Below are positions 48,711-57,903 of a DNA stretch of 64,000 bases, in pieces. Position 1 is the first letter of the stretch, and each line of letters begins with the position of its first letter. The stretch is taken from the NCBI RefSeq assembly GCF_047030795.1, contig NZ_JBKYIC010000002.1; one strand, given 5' to 3'. Below the pieces are notes generated by a model. The model saw nothing but the letters and a program-made list of their open reading frames with translations, had not been told where the DNA came from and searched no databases. Position numbers and translations under genes: made by a program. The DNA comes from Frisingicoccus sp902471845 (GTDB lineage Bacteria > Bacillota > Clostridia > Lachnospirales > Lachnospiraceae).

Positions 48711-49490
48711 TTATAGTGAATTGCCATATTCCAGACTGATTTCATTAAACTTGTCGAGAATCTCCGACAGGGGCAGATTCTTTTTTTCTTCCCCGGAAAC
48801 ATCAATAATGGCTTTGCCCTGATGCATCATGATCAGTCGATTACCATACTGGAGCGCAAATTTCAGATTATGAGTGACCATAAGTGTGGTCAATTTTTTT
48901 TCATGGACAAGACGATCTGTCAGCTCCATAATATTATCTGCTGTTTTTGGGTCCAGAGCCGCTGTGTGTTCATCGAGAATCATTAAGGATGTTGGCGTCA
49001 GAGTGGAAGTCAGCATGGCCAGAGCCTGGCGCTGTCCGCCGGAAAGGGAACCGACCTTATCGTGAATACGATTTTCCAGGCCGAGCTTCAATGTCTCCAA
49101 TAAGGTCCGGTAATAATCCAGACGGTCTTTTTTAATACCAAGACGCAGGTTGTAAGGTTTCCCCTTATTATCTGCCAATGCGATATTTTCAAGAATACTG
49201 AAGGATGGGCAGGAACCTTTGGAAGGATCCTGGTATACCCGGGAGATAAATTCAGACCGGCGATATTCCTTCATTTTCGTAATGTCCTGGCCTTCTTTGA
49301 TAATCTGACCCTTATCCGGGGCAAGACTTCCGCAGAGCAGATTCAGCATGGTCGTTTTCCCGGAACCATTGCTTCCAATGACGGCGATAAAATCATCGTC
49401 GTGAATCGAAAGGTTAAAATCCGTAAAGAGAATCGATTCGTTTACGGTTCCCGGCTCAAAGGTTTTGTATATATGACTTAATTCAATCAT
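48711..49490 (-). CDS. ABC transporter ATP-binding protein (TrpXYZ/COG1101 type)
   Basis: ATPase of a binding-protein-dependent importer, 259 residues. Walker A GSNGSGKTTML is near residue 38, signature SLSGGQRQALAML near 148, Walker B LMILDEHTAALDP near 172 with His in place of the usual Pro after Glu, and VTHNLKF. The His variant is typical of this COG1101 group. It overlaps the permease gene by four bases. Confidence 0.9.
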   Translation of the reverse strand: MIELSHIYKTFEPGTVNESILFTDFNLSIHDDDFIAVIGSNGSGKTTMLNLLCGSLAPDKGQIIKEGQDITKMKEYRRSEFISRVYQDPSKGSCPSFSILENIALADNKGKPYNLRLGIKKDRLDYYRTLLETLKLGLENRIHDKVGSLSGGQRQALAMLTSTLTPTSLMILDEHTAALDPKTADNIMELTDRLVHEKKLTTLMVTHNLKFALQYGNRLIMMHQGKAIIDVSGEEKKNLPLSEILDKFNEISLEYGNSL

Positions 49491-50383
49491 GCTTTAGAGC
49501 CTCCTTTCGCATCAATAGCCCGTCTGGAAATGAGAGCTATAAGGAAGATAATGGTCATTAACAGTTTCAGATTATTCGGATTGATACCGAAATTGATGGC
49601 CAGAGAGAGACAGGCTTTATAAACAATAGCGCCGAGGATAACAACAAGGGTCGGCTTAATGAAAGGTACTTTGCCAAAGAGGGCCATACCGATAATAACC
49701 GAGGCGATACCCATAACGAGCATACCTGTTCCCATGGAAATTTCAAAATAGCGCTGCTGTTGACAGAGAACAGAACCTGCCGTGGCCACTAAACCATTTG
49801 CAATCATCAATCCAACGATTTTTACTTTTCCTGAATCCTTTGCCAGGGAAGTTACCATGATCTCATTGTCACCGGTGGCCCGCAGAAGCATTCCGGAACG
49901 GGTTTTTAAGTACCAGTCCAGTAAAAATTTTAAAATCATTGCCAGAATAAAAATAATGATTAAAGTCACATATCTGGAAACAGATTCCGGAAACAGTGCG
50001 GCCAGTCCACTGTTAAAGATGGTGTTTGCTTTAGTGATTGAGAGCAATGCTGTTCCGCCGACAATCATCAGATTCACCGAGTAGAGTCCGGTACTGGTCA
50101 GAATACCGGACAGAAGGTCGGTGATTTTCAGCTTGACATGGAAAATGCCGGTAACAAATCCGGCGGCGGCACCGCAGGCAAAAGCAACAATCAAGGCAAG
50201 CCATGGATTAAAACCGAGACTTAAAAGGATGGCTGTCACGGCAGCTCCAAGGGGAAAGGTCCCATCTACCGACAAGTCCGGAAAATTCAGAATGCAGTAG
50301 GTGATATAGATTCCCAGAGCCATGATGCCGTAAATAAGCCCCTGCTCCAATATACCACGGATGATTGAAATAATAATGTCCAC
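49487..50383 (-). CDS. ABC transporter permease (COG4120, TrpXYZ type)
   Basis: Integral membrane subunit of 298 residues with about eight to nine membrane segments. It resembles branched-chain amino-acid/ribose permeases, with family blocks DLSVDGTFPLGAAVTA near residue 35 and RATGDNEIMVTSLA near 165. It lies between the binding protein (upstream) and ATPase (downstream), completing a three-gene importer. Confidence 0.9.
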   Translation of the reverse strand: MDIIISIIRGILEQGLIYGIMALGIYITYCILNFPDLSVDGTFPLGAAVTAILLSLGFNPWLALIVAFACGAAAGFVTGIFHVKLKITDLLSGILTSTGLYSVNLMIVGGTALLSITKANTIFNSGLAALFPESVSRYVTLIIIFILAMILKFLLDWYLKTRSGMLLRATGDNEIMVTSLAKDSGKVKIVGLMIANGLVATAGSVLCQQQRYFEISMGTGMLVMGIASVIIGMALFGKVPFIKPTLVVILGAIVYKACLSLAINFGINPNNLKLLMTIIFLIALISRRAIDAKGGSKA

Positions 50384-50406
50384 GTTTCAGTTCCTCCTGA
50401 TGTTAC

Positions 50407-51465
50407 TTATTCTGCTTCGGTATAACTGTCTTTATATTCGTCCGGGATTGTCAGGTTAAACTGGCTCATAACATCACTGTTGACATAGAGAGAACCGTTG
50501 CTGATAACCTGAACAGGAATGGTGGCAGCGTCTTCGCCTTTTAATACGGCTGCAGCCATTTTACCGGTCTGACGGCCAAGTTCCACATAGTCAAGACCCA
50601 TAGAAGCAGCACATCCATTGACAACCTGTTCTACTTCCGAACCAAATACAGGAATGCCGGCTTCCGTAGCTTTTGCGAGAACGGTATCCAGGTTGTTGAC
50701 AACATTGTTATCTGTCATATTGGAAATACAGTCAACCTTTGTAACAAGGGCATCCAGAGCGATTGGAATATCCGATGACGAAGAAACGCCGGATTCAACA
50801 ATTTCAAAATCATATTTTGGCGCCAGTTCTTTGTAAGTCTCCAGAGTGCTGATGGAGTTTACTTCGCTTGTTGTGTACATGATACCAATAGTTTTTGCTT
50901 CCGGCATCATAGCACGAATCATTTTCAACTGGTCCTCCACAGGAAGGGCATCACTTGTTCCTGTACAGTTAGAGCCTGGAGCTTCGAGAGATTCTACCAG
51001 TTCGGCAGCGACCGGATCGGAAACTGCGGTGAAGATAGTAGGAATGTCCGTACCCTGTGCAGCGTTATAGCAGGCCATGGCACTTGGCGTGGCAATGGCA
51101 CAAACCAAATCGTATTTCTTTGAAACAAAGTTCTGAGCGATGACGCTGGCATTGGATGTGTCGCCCTGAGCGTTCTGGTAATCAATGGTCAGATTCTCGC
51201 CTTCGATGAATCCTTCTTCAGCAAGGCCTTCGATAAAGCCCTCACGGCAATTATCCAGAGAACCATGTTCGGCCAGCTGGGAGATACCAATTGTATAAGA
51301 ATCGTCTGCGCTGTCTGCTTTAGAAGAAGTTTCTCCGGTGGTTTCTGCCGCAGATTCGGTAGCGGCTGTTGTTTCGGTTTTTGTACTGTTTCCACAGCCT
51401 CCAAGCATGGAAGCGGCGAGGACTGTGCAAAGAGCCAGTTTCAATAAAGATGAAGATTTTTTCAT
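50407..51465 (-). CDS. ABC transporter substrate-binding lipoprotein (COG2984, TrpX type)
   Basis: Extracellular binding protein of 352 residues. The signal peptide ends at lipobox LGGC with Cys 24. A Ser/Thr/Glu-rich linker (25-55) leads to the periplasmic-binding fold YTIGISQLAEHGSLDN, with AIATPSAMACYNA and TGTSDALPV in the ligand lobes. Streptococcal homologs import tryptophan; other members use unknown ligands. No T-box or other leader is visible upstream, so tryptophan is not supported by regulation. Confidence 0.9.
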   Translation of the reverse strand: MKKSSSLLKLALCTVLAASMLGGCGNSTKTETTAATESAAETTGETSSKADSADDSYTIGISQLAEHGSLDNCREGFIEGLAEEGFIEGENLTIDYQNAQGDTSNASVIAQNFVSKKYDLVCAIATPSAMACYNAAQGTDIPTIFTAVSDPVAAELVESLEAPGSNCTGTSDALPVEDQLKMIRAMMPEAKTIGIMYTTSEVNSISTLETYKELAPKYDFEIVESGVSSSSDIPIALDALVTKVDCISNMTDNNVVNNLDTVLAKATEAGIPVFGSEVEQVVNGCAASMGLDYVELGRQTGKMAAAVLKGEDAATIPVQVISNGSLYVNSDVMSQFNLTIPDEYKDSYTEAE

Positions 51466-51504
51466 AGTATGTTCCTCCTAGTCTGTTGATAAGTTCTAAA
51501 GGCT

Positions 51505-51534
51505 ATTCTACATCGCAGTTCATAAGAATGTCAA
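51505..51534 (-). promoter_or_regulatory. promoter of the TrpXYZ-type importer operon
   Basis: On the minus strand TTGACA (51534-51529) and TAGAAT (51510-51505) are 18 bases apart, with a leader of only about 30-40 bases. Confidence 0.65.
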
Positions 51535-51614
51535 TGGAAAAACCATGGGGAATAAAAACAGTTGTATTTTTTTCAATACAAAAAAAAGTTCGGAGAAAAA
51601 ACAGGGGTTGTTGC

Positions 51615-51643
51615 TTGAAAAAGACACGATAACAGTGTAAAAT
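51615..51643 (+). promoter_or_regulatory. promoter of apbE
   Basis: TTGAAA (51615-51620) and TAAAAT (51638-51643) are 17 bases apart. The region between this and the divergent importer promoter is A/T-rich and holds a seven-bp TTGTATT/AATACAA hairpin. Confidence 0.65.
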
Positions 51644-51670
51644 AGAACAGAATGGAGAGCAATAGTTGAG

Positions 51671-52738
51671 GTGATTGATATACATTCAGGTAATCCGGGA
51701 AAGACGATTATTCTGACATTGTTTTTGGTGTCGGTAATAATGGTTTTCGTTTCATGTAATAAAGTTTCAACTGAAGAGACAGCCGATGTTCAGGATACGG
51801 CTTTTTCCATGGGGACGGCAATAACGTCTACTTTATATGGAAGAAACAGGGAAGATCTGGAAGAAAATCTGGAAAGGATCAGCCAGTGCCTGAGCGATGT
51901 GGACCGGGATATTTCCTGGCGGGAAGAGGATTCGCTTGTCGATGTATTTAATCGTCAGCACGAAGTTTCTGTCGATAGCAGAGAGGAAGTTTTTCAGTTG
52001 GCTCTGGAAGTTGCACAGGAGAGCGGCGGTGCCTTTGATCCGACAGTGCTTTCCGTATCCGGACTCTGGGATATCGGGGGTGAAAATCAACGTCATCCAT
52101 CCCAGACAGAGATAGAAGAAGCTTTAAAAAATGTGGACTATCAGGCAGTTACGCTGTCGGATGGAACATTGAAAACAGACAATATACATATTTTATTCGA
52201 GCTTGGAGCCATCGGAAAAGGTTATGCGATTGAGCAGGCGGCTGCAGAGATTGACCGGGATGAGGTGTCCGCGGGCATTATATCTGCGGGAAGTTCCATA
52301 TTGACTTTTGGTACAAAGCCGGACGGCAGCAAGTTTCGGGTAGCGTTGAGAGACCCGAGGGGTGGCCAGGATGACCGGATCGGCATCATCACACTGACAG
52401 ATCTTTCGATTTCCACATCGGGAGATTATGAGCGGTATTTTGAAGAAGATGGCGTACGCTACCATCACATTTTGGACGCCCGGACAGGATATCCGGCAGA
52501 CAGCGGTCTGATGTCGGTAACTGTTATAGCCGATAACAGTACCCTGTGTGACGCACTTTCCACAGCCGGTTTTATTCTTGGGCTGGATGAAGGCATGAAT
52601 TTGATGGATAAATATGGTGTCCTGGCAATATTTGTTGATAATCAGCGAAATGTATATTATAATAATGAGAGTATTTTAGATTTATTGTCTTTTGAAGGCG
52701 AAGCGGAAGGATACGCTTTAAAGCCTTATGAAGGCTGA
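51671..52738 (+). CDS. apbE: FAD:protein FMN transferase (ApbE), lipoprotein
   Basis: Attaches FMN covalently to Thr of target proteins such as RnfG and RnfD. The 355-residue protein has a signal segment ending in lipobox VSC (Cys 29), then the ApbE fold: AFSMGTAITSTLY, SGGAFDPTVLSVSGLWDIG, GAIGKGYAIE, SAGSSILTFG, STSGDYERYF and HHILDARTGYPA. GTG 51671 is the start. It lies 120 bases before rnfC, placing the flavin transferase beside its likely substrates. Confidence 0.92.
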   Translation: MIDIHSGNPGKTIILTLFLVSVIMVFVSCNKVSTEETADVQDTAFSMGTAITSTLYGRNREDLEENLERISQCLSDVDRDISWREEDSLVDVFNRQHEVSVDSREEVFQLALEVAQESGGAFDPTVLSVSGLWDIGGENQRHPSQTEIEEALKNVDYQAVTLSDGTLKTDNIHILFELGAIGKGYAIEQAAAEIDRDEVSAGIISAGSSILTFGTKPDGSKFRVALRDPRGGQDDRIGIITLTDLSISTSGDYERYFEEDGVRYHHILDARTGYPADSGLMSVTVIADNSTLCDALSTAGFILGLDEGMNLMDKYGVLAIFVDNQRNVYYNNESILDLLSFEGEAEGYALKPYEG

Positions 52739-52858
52739 AAAAGGATATACCTAGATAGTCAGAATGGATGGAGATTCGGGACTATTTAGTATATTATATA
52801 TTAAATCATTAAACGGAGGGGGACACCCCAAGGTTTAAATTTAAAGAGGAGGATTCAA
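52739..52858. promoter_or_regulatory. region between apbE and rnfC
   Basis: AT-rich, with TATATTATATATT near 52790-52802 that could hold a -10. A GGAGGGGGACACCCC stretch follows, then AGAGGAGGA before rnfC. A separate Rnf promoter is plausible given the very different codon use of rnf genes, but no clear -35 was found. Confidence 0.35.
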
Positions 52859-54211
52859 ATGGCTAAAAATTCAAATGGACTTCTTTGTAAGTTAGGAATT
52901 GTAAAAAGCCCTGGAGCAGCCGTGCCTCACAGAAAAAACACAAAAGATTGTGCGACTGTGGACATGCCAGTTCCTGCACAGGTCACCCTGGTTATGCAGC
53001 AGCATATCGGTGCACCTTGTACGCCTACCGTTAAAGTTGGCGACGAAGTGTTTGTCGGTACCATTGTTGGTGACAGCACTGCACCTTTCTCCGCACCAAT
53101 TCATTCCAGTGTGTCAGGAAAGGTTAAGAAAATTGATTCAATTTTGATGCAGAACGGTTCAAAAGCTCAGGCTGTAATCATCGAAAGCGATGGACAGCAG
53201 ACAGTTGATCCGGCCATCAAGCCACCAGTAATCAACAGTGACGAAGATTTAATCAAAGCCGCTCACGATTCCGGCCTTGTAGGTCTTGGTGGTGCCGGTT
53301 TCCCTACTCATATTAAGATTAGTCCGAAGCCGGAAGTTAAAGCTGCAATTGATTACCTGTTAATCAACGCAGCAGAATGTGAACCATATCTTACACCGGA
53401 CGTTCGTGAAATCCTTGAAGATTCCGAGAACGTTATTGAAGGTATGAAGATGGTTGCAAAATTACTGGATGTTAAAAATGCCGTAATCGGTATCGAAGAC
53501 AACAAACCGGAAGCAATCAAACTTATGACAGAACGTCTTGCACAGGTTAAAATTGATGGTATCAATTTCAAAGTAGAAACTTTACCATCCCGTTATCCAC
53601 AGGGTGCTGAAAAAGTTTTAATTGACCAGTGTACAGGTCGTCAGGTACCTCCGGGAAAATTACCGTCTGACGTTGGCTGTGTTGTTATGAACGTAACATC
53701 TATCGCAGTTCTTGCAAACTATGTTGCAACAGGTATGCCATTGACAACAAAACGTCTGACCGTTGATGGTTCTGCAATCAGCGAACCTAAGAACGTGCGT
53801 GTTCCAATCGGTACACCGATCAAAGACATTGTTGAATTCTGCGGCGGTTATAAGGGTACTCCATTCAAGATCATCTCTGGTGGTCCTATGATGGGCCAGG
53901 CCATGGTGTCTGATGAATTCCCGATTCTGAAACAGAACAATGGTATTTTGATTTTTGATAAACAGGACGCAGAAGTTGCGGAACCATCCGCATGTATTCG
54001 CTGCGGACGTTGTGTCAATGCCTGTCCGATGAACCTTATGCCTACAAAATTGGAAGCATATACAAACATCGGAAACACAGATGAATTACAGAAACTCAAT
54101 ATTATGAACTGTATGGAATGCGGATGCTGCAGCTTTGTATGTCCGGCTAATCGTAAACTTGTACAGTCCATCCGATTAGGCAAAAGCCTGGTCAGAAATG
54201 CAAGCAATTAG
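52859..54211 (+). CDS. rnfC: Rnf electron transport complex subunit RnfC
   Basis: Peripheral NADH-side subunit of the ferredoxin:NAD+ oxidoreductase. The 450-residue protein has an N-terminal barrel-sandwich domain, the GLGGAGFPTHIK loop near 138 binding FMN/NADH, a SLBB-type domain and two [4Fe-4S] motifs, CIRCGRCVNACP near 379 and CMECGCCSFVCP near 419. Codon use is visibly biased toward T/A-ended optimal codons compared with neighbours, suggesting high expression. Confidence 0.96.
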   Translation: MAKNSNGLLCKLGIVKSPGAAVPHRKNTKDCATVDMPVPAQVTLVMQQHIGAPCTPTVKVGDEVFVGTIVGDSTAPFSAPIHSSVSGKVKKIDSILMQNGSKAQAVIIESDGQQTVDPAIKPPVINSDEDLIKAAHDSGLVGLGGAGFPTHIKISPKPEVKAAIDYLLINAAECEPYLTPDVREILEDSENVIEGMKMVAKLLDVKNAVIGIEDNKPEAIKLMTERLAQVKIDGINFKVETLPSRYPQGAEKVLIDQCTGRQVPPGKLPSDVGCVVMNVTSIAVLANYVATGMPLTTKRLTVDGSAISEPKNVRVPIGTPIKDIVEFCGGYKGTPFKIISGGPMMGQAMVSDEFPILKQNNGILIFDKQDAEVAEPSACIRCGRCVNACPMNLMPTKLEAYTNIGNTDELQKLNIMNCMECGCCSFVCPANRKLVQSIRLGKSLVRNASN

Positions 54212-54230
54212 AAAGTAGGTGTAATAAACA

Positions 54231-55181
54231 ATGGATGGTAAATTAATCGTTTCTTCATCGCCGCACATTTCCAGCACGGTGAAGACTAAAAATATCATGC
54301 TTGATGTTATTATCGCAATGGTTCCTGCTTTAATTGCATCAGTTTACTATTTCGGACCACGAGCATTGGCGCTTGTGTGTGTAACAGTGGCTGCCTGTGT
54401 TATTTCTGAATACATTTCACGTAAGGTTATGAAACGTGAACAGACAGTTGGTGACCTCAGTGCTGTTGTTACCGGTATGCTTTTAGCATTCAACTACCCG
54501 GCTACACTTCCATTCTGGATTGCAGCTATCGGTGGTGTCGTAGCTATCGTTATGGTTAAGCAGATGTTTGGTGGCCTTGGTCACAACTTTGCAAACCCGG
54601 CGATCACTGCACGTATTATCTTAATGACATCTTTTGCATTACGTATGACAACATGGATCGCTCCATTTGCATGGAGAGGCGCTGTAGATGCAACAGCTAC
54701 AGCAACACCATTAGCTTTGAACGCTGCAGGTAATACAGCAGAGCTTCCTACATATATGCAGATGTTCCTTGGTGAGAGAGCAGGCTGTCTTGGTGAAACA
54801 TGTATTCTTGCTTTATTGATCGGTGGTATTTATCTGGTAGCTAAGAAAGTTATCAGCCCGACAATTCCGGTTTGCTATATTGCAACAGTATTTGTATTCT
54901 CTGCAGTTTTAGGACAGGATCCGGTTATGCAGATTCTCTCCGGTGGTCTTTTCCTCGGTGCGATCTTCATGGCAACAGACTATGTTACAAGTCCTATTAC
55001 AAATAAAGGTAAAGTTATTTACGCTATCGGATGTGGTATCATCACAGTTATGATTCGTCAGTTTGGCGCTCTTCCAGAAGGTGTTTCCTTCTCCATCCTG
55101 CTGATGAACATCCTGACACCACATATTGAAAATCTTACAACACCGAAGACATTCGGCGCTGGAAAGGAGGCCGCTAAATAA
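54231..55181 (+). CDS. rnfD: Rnf complex subunit RnfD
   Basis: Membrane subunit of the Na+- or H+-translocating Rnf complex. The 316-residue protein has about nine to ten membrane segments and the extracytoplasmic stretch DATATATPLA near residue 153, which fits the ApbE flavinylation motif. GHNFANPAITARI is a family block. It follows rnfC by 19 bases, and its stop overlaps the rnfG start by one base. Confidence 0.95.
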   Translation: MDGKLIVSSSPHISSTVKTKNIMLDVIIAMVPALIASVYYFGPRALALVCVTVAACVISEYISRKVMKREQTVGDLSAVVTGMLLAFNYPATLPFWIAAIGGVVAIVMVKQMFGGLGHNFANPAITARIILMTSFALRMTTWIAPFAWRGAVDATATATPLALNAAGNTAELPTYMQMFLGERAGCLGETCILALLIGGIYLVAKKVISPTIPVCYIATVFVFSAVLGQDPVMQILSGGLFLGAIFMATDYVTSPITNKGKVIYAIGCGIITVMIRQFGALPEGVSFSILLMNILTPHIENLTTPKTFGAGKEAAK

Positions 55182-55753
55182 TGAACATGAATCCGAAAGA
55201 TATTATTGGGCCTACCGCTGTTTTAGTAGGTGTTTGTCTTGTATTTACAGCGGCCGTTGTAGGTACAAACAGCCTGACAGCAGAAAAAATTGAAGTTTTA
55301 AATCAGAAAACTGCTGATGAAGCGAAAATGGAAGTGCTTCCTGAAGCAGACGGTTTTTCTACAGAAACAATTTCCATTTCCGCTGGTGATGTTGAATACT
55401 ATGCAGCAACTAATGGCGCTGGTTATGTTTTCAACACATCCTATAAAGGTTATGGCGGCGCTGTTGGCGTTATGACCGGTATCTCTGCAGATGGCGAGAT
55501 TACAGGCGTTAAAGTTGTAGACTGTAATGAAACACCAGGTCTTGGTATGAAATCTCAGTCTGATCCATCTTTTACTGCTCAGTATGTAATGGCTATTCCA
55601 GATGGCGGTGCTTTTGAAGTAACAAAAACTGGTAAGAGCGCAGCAAACGAAATTGATGCAATTTCTGGTGCAACGATTACTTCCAGAGCTGTTACAAACT
55701 CTGTAAATTATGCAATCGAAGCTTATCAGCAGATTACAGGAGGTGCAAACTAA
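55181..55753 (+). CDS. rnfG: Rnf complex subunit RnfG (FMN-binding)
   Basis: Extracytoplasmic flavoprotein subunit of 190 residues with one N-terminal membrane anchor. The GYGGAVGVMTGIS segment and the C-terminal ISGATITSRAV carry the covalent FMN-threonine site (SGAT, near 163). ApbE, encoded just upstream, is the expected flavin donor enzyme. It overlaps both neighbours by one base. Confidence 0.95.
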   Translation: MNMNPKDIIGPTAVLVGVCLVFTAAVVGTNSLTAEKIEVLNQKTADEAKMEVLPEADGFSTETISISAGDVEYYAATNGAGYVFNTSYKGYGGAVGVMTGISADGEITGVKVVDCNETPGLGMKSQSDPSFTAQYVMAIPDGGAFEVTKTGKSAANEIDAISGATITSRAVTNSVNYAIEAYQQITGGAN

Positions 55754-56439
55754 TGGCTAAAAAACAGAAAAGTTTATGGGAGGTTTTTACAGCCGGCTTT
55801 GTTAAAGAAAACCCTGTATTACGTCTGGTAATCGGTACTTGTCCTACATTGGCCGTTACAACAATGGCATTTAACGGTGTAGGTATGGGACTTGCGGCAA
55901 CGGCTGTATTGATTTGCTCCAATGCTCTTATTTCTTTATTAAGAAATATTATTCCGGATAAGATTCATATTCCGGTTTATATCACGATCATCGCTGCATT
56001 CGTATCCATTCTGCAGATGCTTGTAAAAGCATTCGTGCCGGCTTTGGACAGCGCGTTAGGTATTTTCCTTCCACTGATCGTAGTTAACTGTATCATCCTT
56101 GGTAGAGCAGAAAGTTTTGCAGGTAAAAACCCAGTGCTTCCATCCATCCTTGATGGTGTTGGTATGGGTCTTGGTTTTACCATCGCCCTGACAATCATGG
56201 GTAGTATCCGTGAGATCATCGGTGCCGGAACATGGTTTGGTATGCAGATCATTCCGAAGTCTATCGATCCAATGTTAATTTTAATCCTTGCTCCAGGTGG
56301 TTTCTTTGTATTCGGTATTTTGATGGCTTGTGCAAACAAGATTGCAGAGAAGAAGGGCAAAGAGCCGGCAAAACTTGGCTGTGCTGGTTGTCCGGCAGCA
56401 TCAAGCTGCGGACAGGCTGAGAAAGGAGGATGTGAATAA
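55753..56439 (+). CDS. rnfE: Rnf complex subunit RnfE
   Basis: Membrane subunit homologous to RnfA and NqrD, 228 residues, about six membrane segments. Conserved blocks are ENPVLRLVIGTCPTLAVT (with the membrane Cys that helps bind the intramembrane cluster) and VVNCIILGRAESFA. The C-terminal 22 residues are Cys-rich (GCAGCPAASSCGQAEKGGC, four cysteines) after a Lys-rich linker, beyond the core fold; this tail could bind metal or be redox-active. Confidence 0.94.
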   Translation: MAKKQKSLWEVFTAGFVKENPVLRLVIGTCPTLAVTTMAFNGVGMGLAATAVLICSNALISLLRNIIPDKIHIPVYITIIAAFVSILQMLVKAFVPALDSALGIFLPLIVVNCIILGRAESFAGKNPVLPSILDGVGMGLGFTIALTIMGSIREIIGAGTWFGMQIIPKSIDPMLILILAPGGFFVFGILMACANKIAEKKGKEPAKLGCAGCPAASSCGQAEKGGCE

Positions 56440-57035
56440 TGTCAGTTACAGGTTTAGTTTCAATCTTTTTGGCAGCTATTCTTACGAACAACTTCGTATT
56501 GTCCAAATTCTTAGGTATTTGTCCATTCCTTGGTGTATCCAAGAAACTGGATACAGCCGTTGGTATGAGTGTGGCCGTTATCTTCGTTATGACTCTGGCT
56601 ACATTAGTTACATGGCCAATCCAGACATTTATTCTTGACCCTAATGGTTTAGGATATTTGCAGACAATCGTATTCATTTTGATTATCGCTGCATTAGTAC
56701 AGTTTGTAGAAATTTTCTTAAAGAAATATGTTCCGTCCCTGTATTCAGCACTTGGTATTTACCTTCCGCTGATTACAACAAACTGTGCCGTACTTGGTGT
56801 TACTGTATTAAATATTGATGAAGGTTATAACTTCATCGAATCTATCGTAAATACTGTTGGTGCCGGTTTTGGTTTCATGCTCGCTATGGCAATTTTTGCA
56901 GGCGTTCGTGGACGTATGGAAACCAGTGATGTTCCGAAATTCCTTCAGGGACTTCCAATTGTATTAGTAGCTGCATCTATTGTTGCTTGTTCTTTCCTTG
57001 GATTCCAGGGATTAGTAGACGGCTTGTTCAATTAA
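56439..57035 (+). CDS. rnfA: Rnf complex subunit RnfA
   Basis: Membrane subunit of 198 residues with about six membrane segments. Family blocks are NNFVLSKFLGICPFLGVSKK, carrying the conserved Cys, and YLPLITTNCAVLGV. It pairs with RnfE to form the intramembrane part of the ion-translocating electron path. It overlaps rnfE by one base and is followed 13 bases later by rnfB. Confidence 0.95.
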   Translation: MSVTGLVSIFLAAILTNNFVLSKFLGICPFLGVSKKLDTAVGMSVAVIFVMTLATLVTWPIQTFILDPNGLGYLQTIVFILIIAALVQFVEIFLKKYVPSLYSALGIYLPLITTNCAVLGVTVLNIDEGYNFIESIVNTVGAGFGFMLAMAIFAGVRGRMETSDVPKFLQGLPIVLVAASIVACSFLGFQGLVDGLFN

Positions 57036-57048
57036 GGAGGATTTACTC

Positions 57049-57816
57049 ATGGGAATAATTGTTGTTGTAGTAATCGGCCTTATTGCAGGTCTGATTCTTT
57101 CCGTAGCTTCTATCGTATTTGCCGTACCGGTAAATGAAAAAGAAGAAGCTCTTGTAGGCGTATTACCAGGCGCTAACTGTGGTGCTTGTGGTTTTGCTGG
57201 TTGTTCCGGTTATGCAGCAGCTCTGGCAGAAGGTTCTGCTGAAGTTGGTCTCTGTTCTCCGGGTGGTCCGGATGTTGCAGCAGAATGTGCAGAAATCTTA
57301 GGTGTTTCTGCTGGTTCTATGGAGAAAAAAGTTGCAATTATCCAGTGTGCAGGTACATGTGATTCTGTTAGCCAGAAACTGGATTACAAGGGTATTGATA
57401 CATGTCAGGCTGTCAGCCAGATGTGGAGTGGAGACAGTGCATGTCAGTATGGTTGTCTTGGTCATGGTGATTGTGCTGCTGTCTGCCCGGAAAATGCAAT
57501 TACAGTCTGCAATGGCCTTGCTACTGTAAATACAGACCTCTGTGTAGGTTGTGGACTTTGTGCAAAAGCTTGTCCAAAGCACATCATTATTATCGAACCT
57601 TTGAAATTTACACAGCACGTACGTTGTGTCAATAAAGACAAAGGTGCTGAAACAAGAAAAACATGTAAAGTTGGTTGTATCGGTTGTATGAAGTGTCAGA
57701 AAGAATGTGAAGCTGGCGCTATCACCGTAACAAACTTCAATGCTACAATTGACTATGATAAGTGTACAAACTGTGGTCATTGTAAAGAAGTTTGCCCAGT
57801 ACATGCTATTCAGTAA
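57049..57816 (+). CDS. rnfB: Rnf complex subunit RnfB (ferredoxin-type)
   Basis: Ferredoxin-accepting subunit of 255 residues. One N-terminal membrane anchor is followed by an Fe-S domain (GANCGACGFAGCSGYA near 42) and four ferredoxin-like Cys motifs: CQYGCLGHGDCAAVCP, CVGCGLCAKACP, CIGCMKCQKECE and CTNCGHCKEVCP. So up to five [4Fe-4S] clusters may be present, consistent with clostridial RnfB. It is the last gene of the operon and a strong terminator follows. Confidence 0.95.
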   Translation: MGIIVVVVIGLIAGLILSVASIVFAVPVNEKEEALVGVLPGANCGACGFAGCSGYAAALAEGSAEVGLCSPGGPDVAAECAEILGVSAGSMEKKVAIIQCAGTCDSVSQKLDYKGIDTCQAVSQMWSGDSACQYGCLGHGDCAAVCPENAITVCNGLATVNTDLCVGCGLCAKACPKHIIIIEPLKFTQHVRCVNKDKGAETRKTCKVGCIGCMKCQKECEAGAITVTNFNATIDYDKCTNCGHCKEVCPVHAIQ

Positions 57817-57833
57817 TTAAAAACTGAGCAGTG

Positions 57834-57875
57834 GGGGATATCCAAAGTCGTAAGATGGGGGATATCCCCTTTTTT
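57834..57875 (+). terminator. terminator of the rnf operon
   Basis: GGGGATATCC (57834-57843) pairs with GGATATCCCC (57860-57869), followed by six T. It lies 18 bases after the rnfB stop. Confidence 0.88.
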
Positions 57876-57903
57876 GCTCCTGAGATTCTGGGAGGACGAT
57901 AAA

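Noticed and set aside
49487..51465. Assigning the ABC importer to tryptophan by homology to streptococcal TrpXYZ
   Set aside because: No T-box or Trp-rich leader is present and the leader is only 30-40 bases. Members of the family have varied or unknown ligands, so only the family name is kept.
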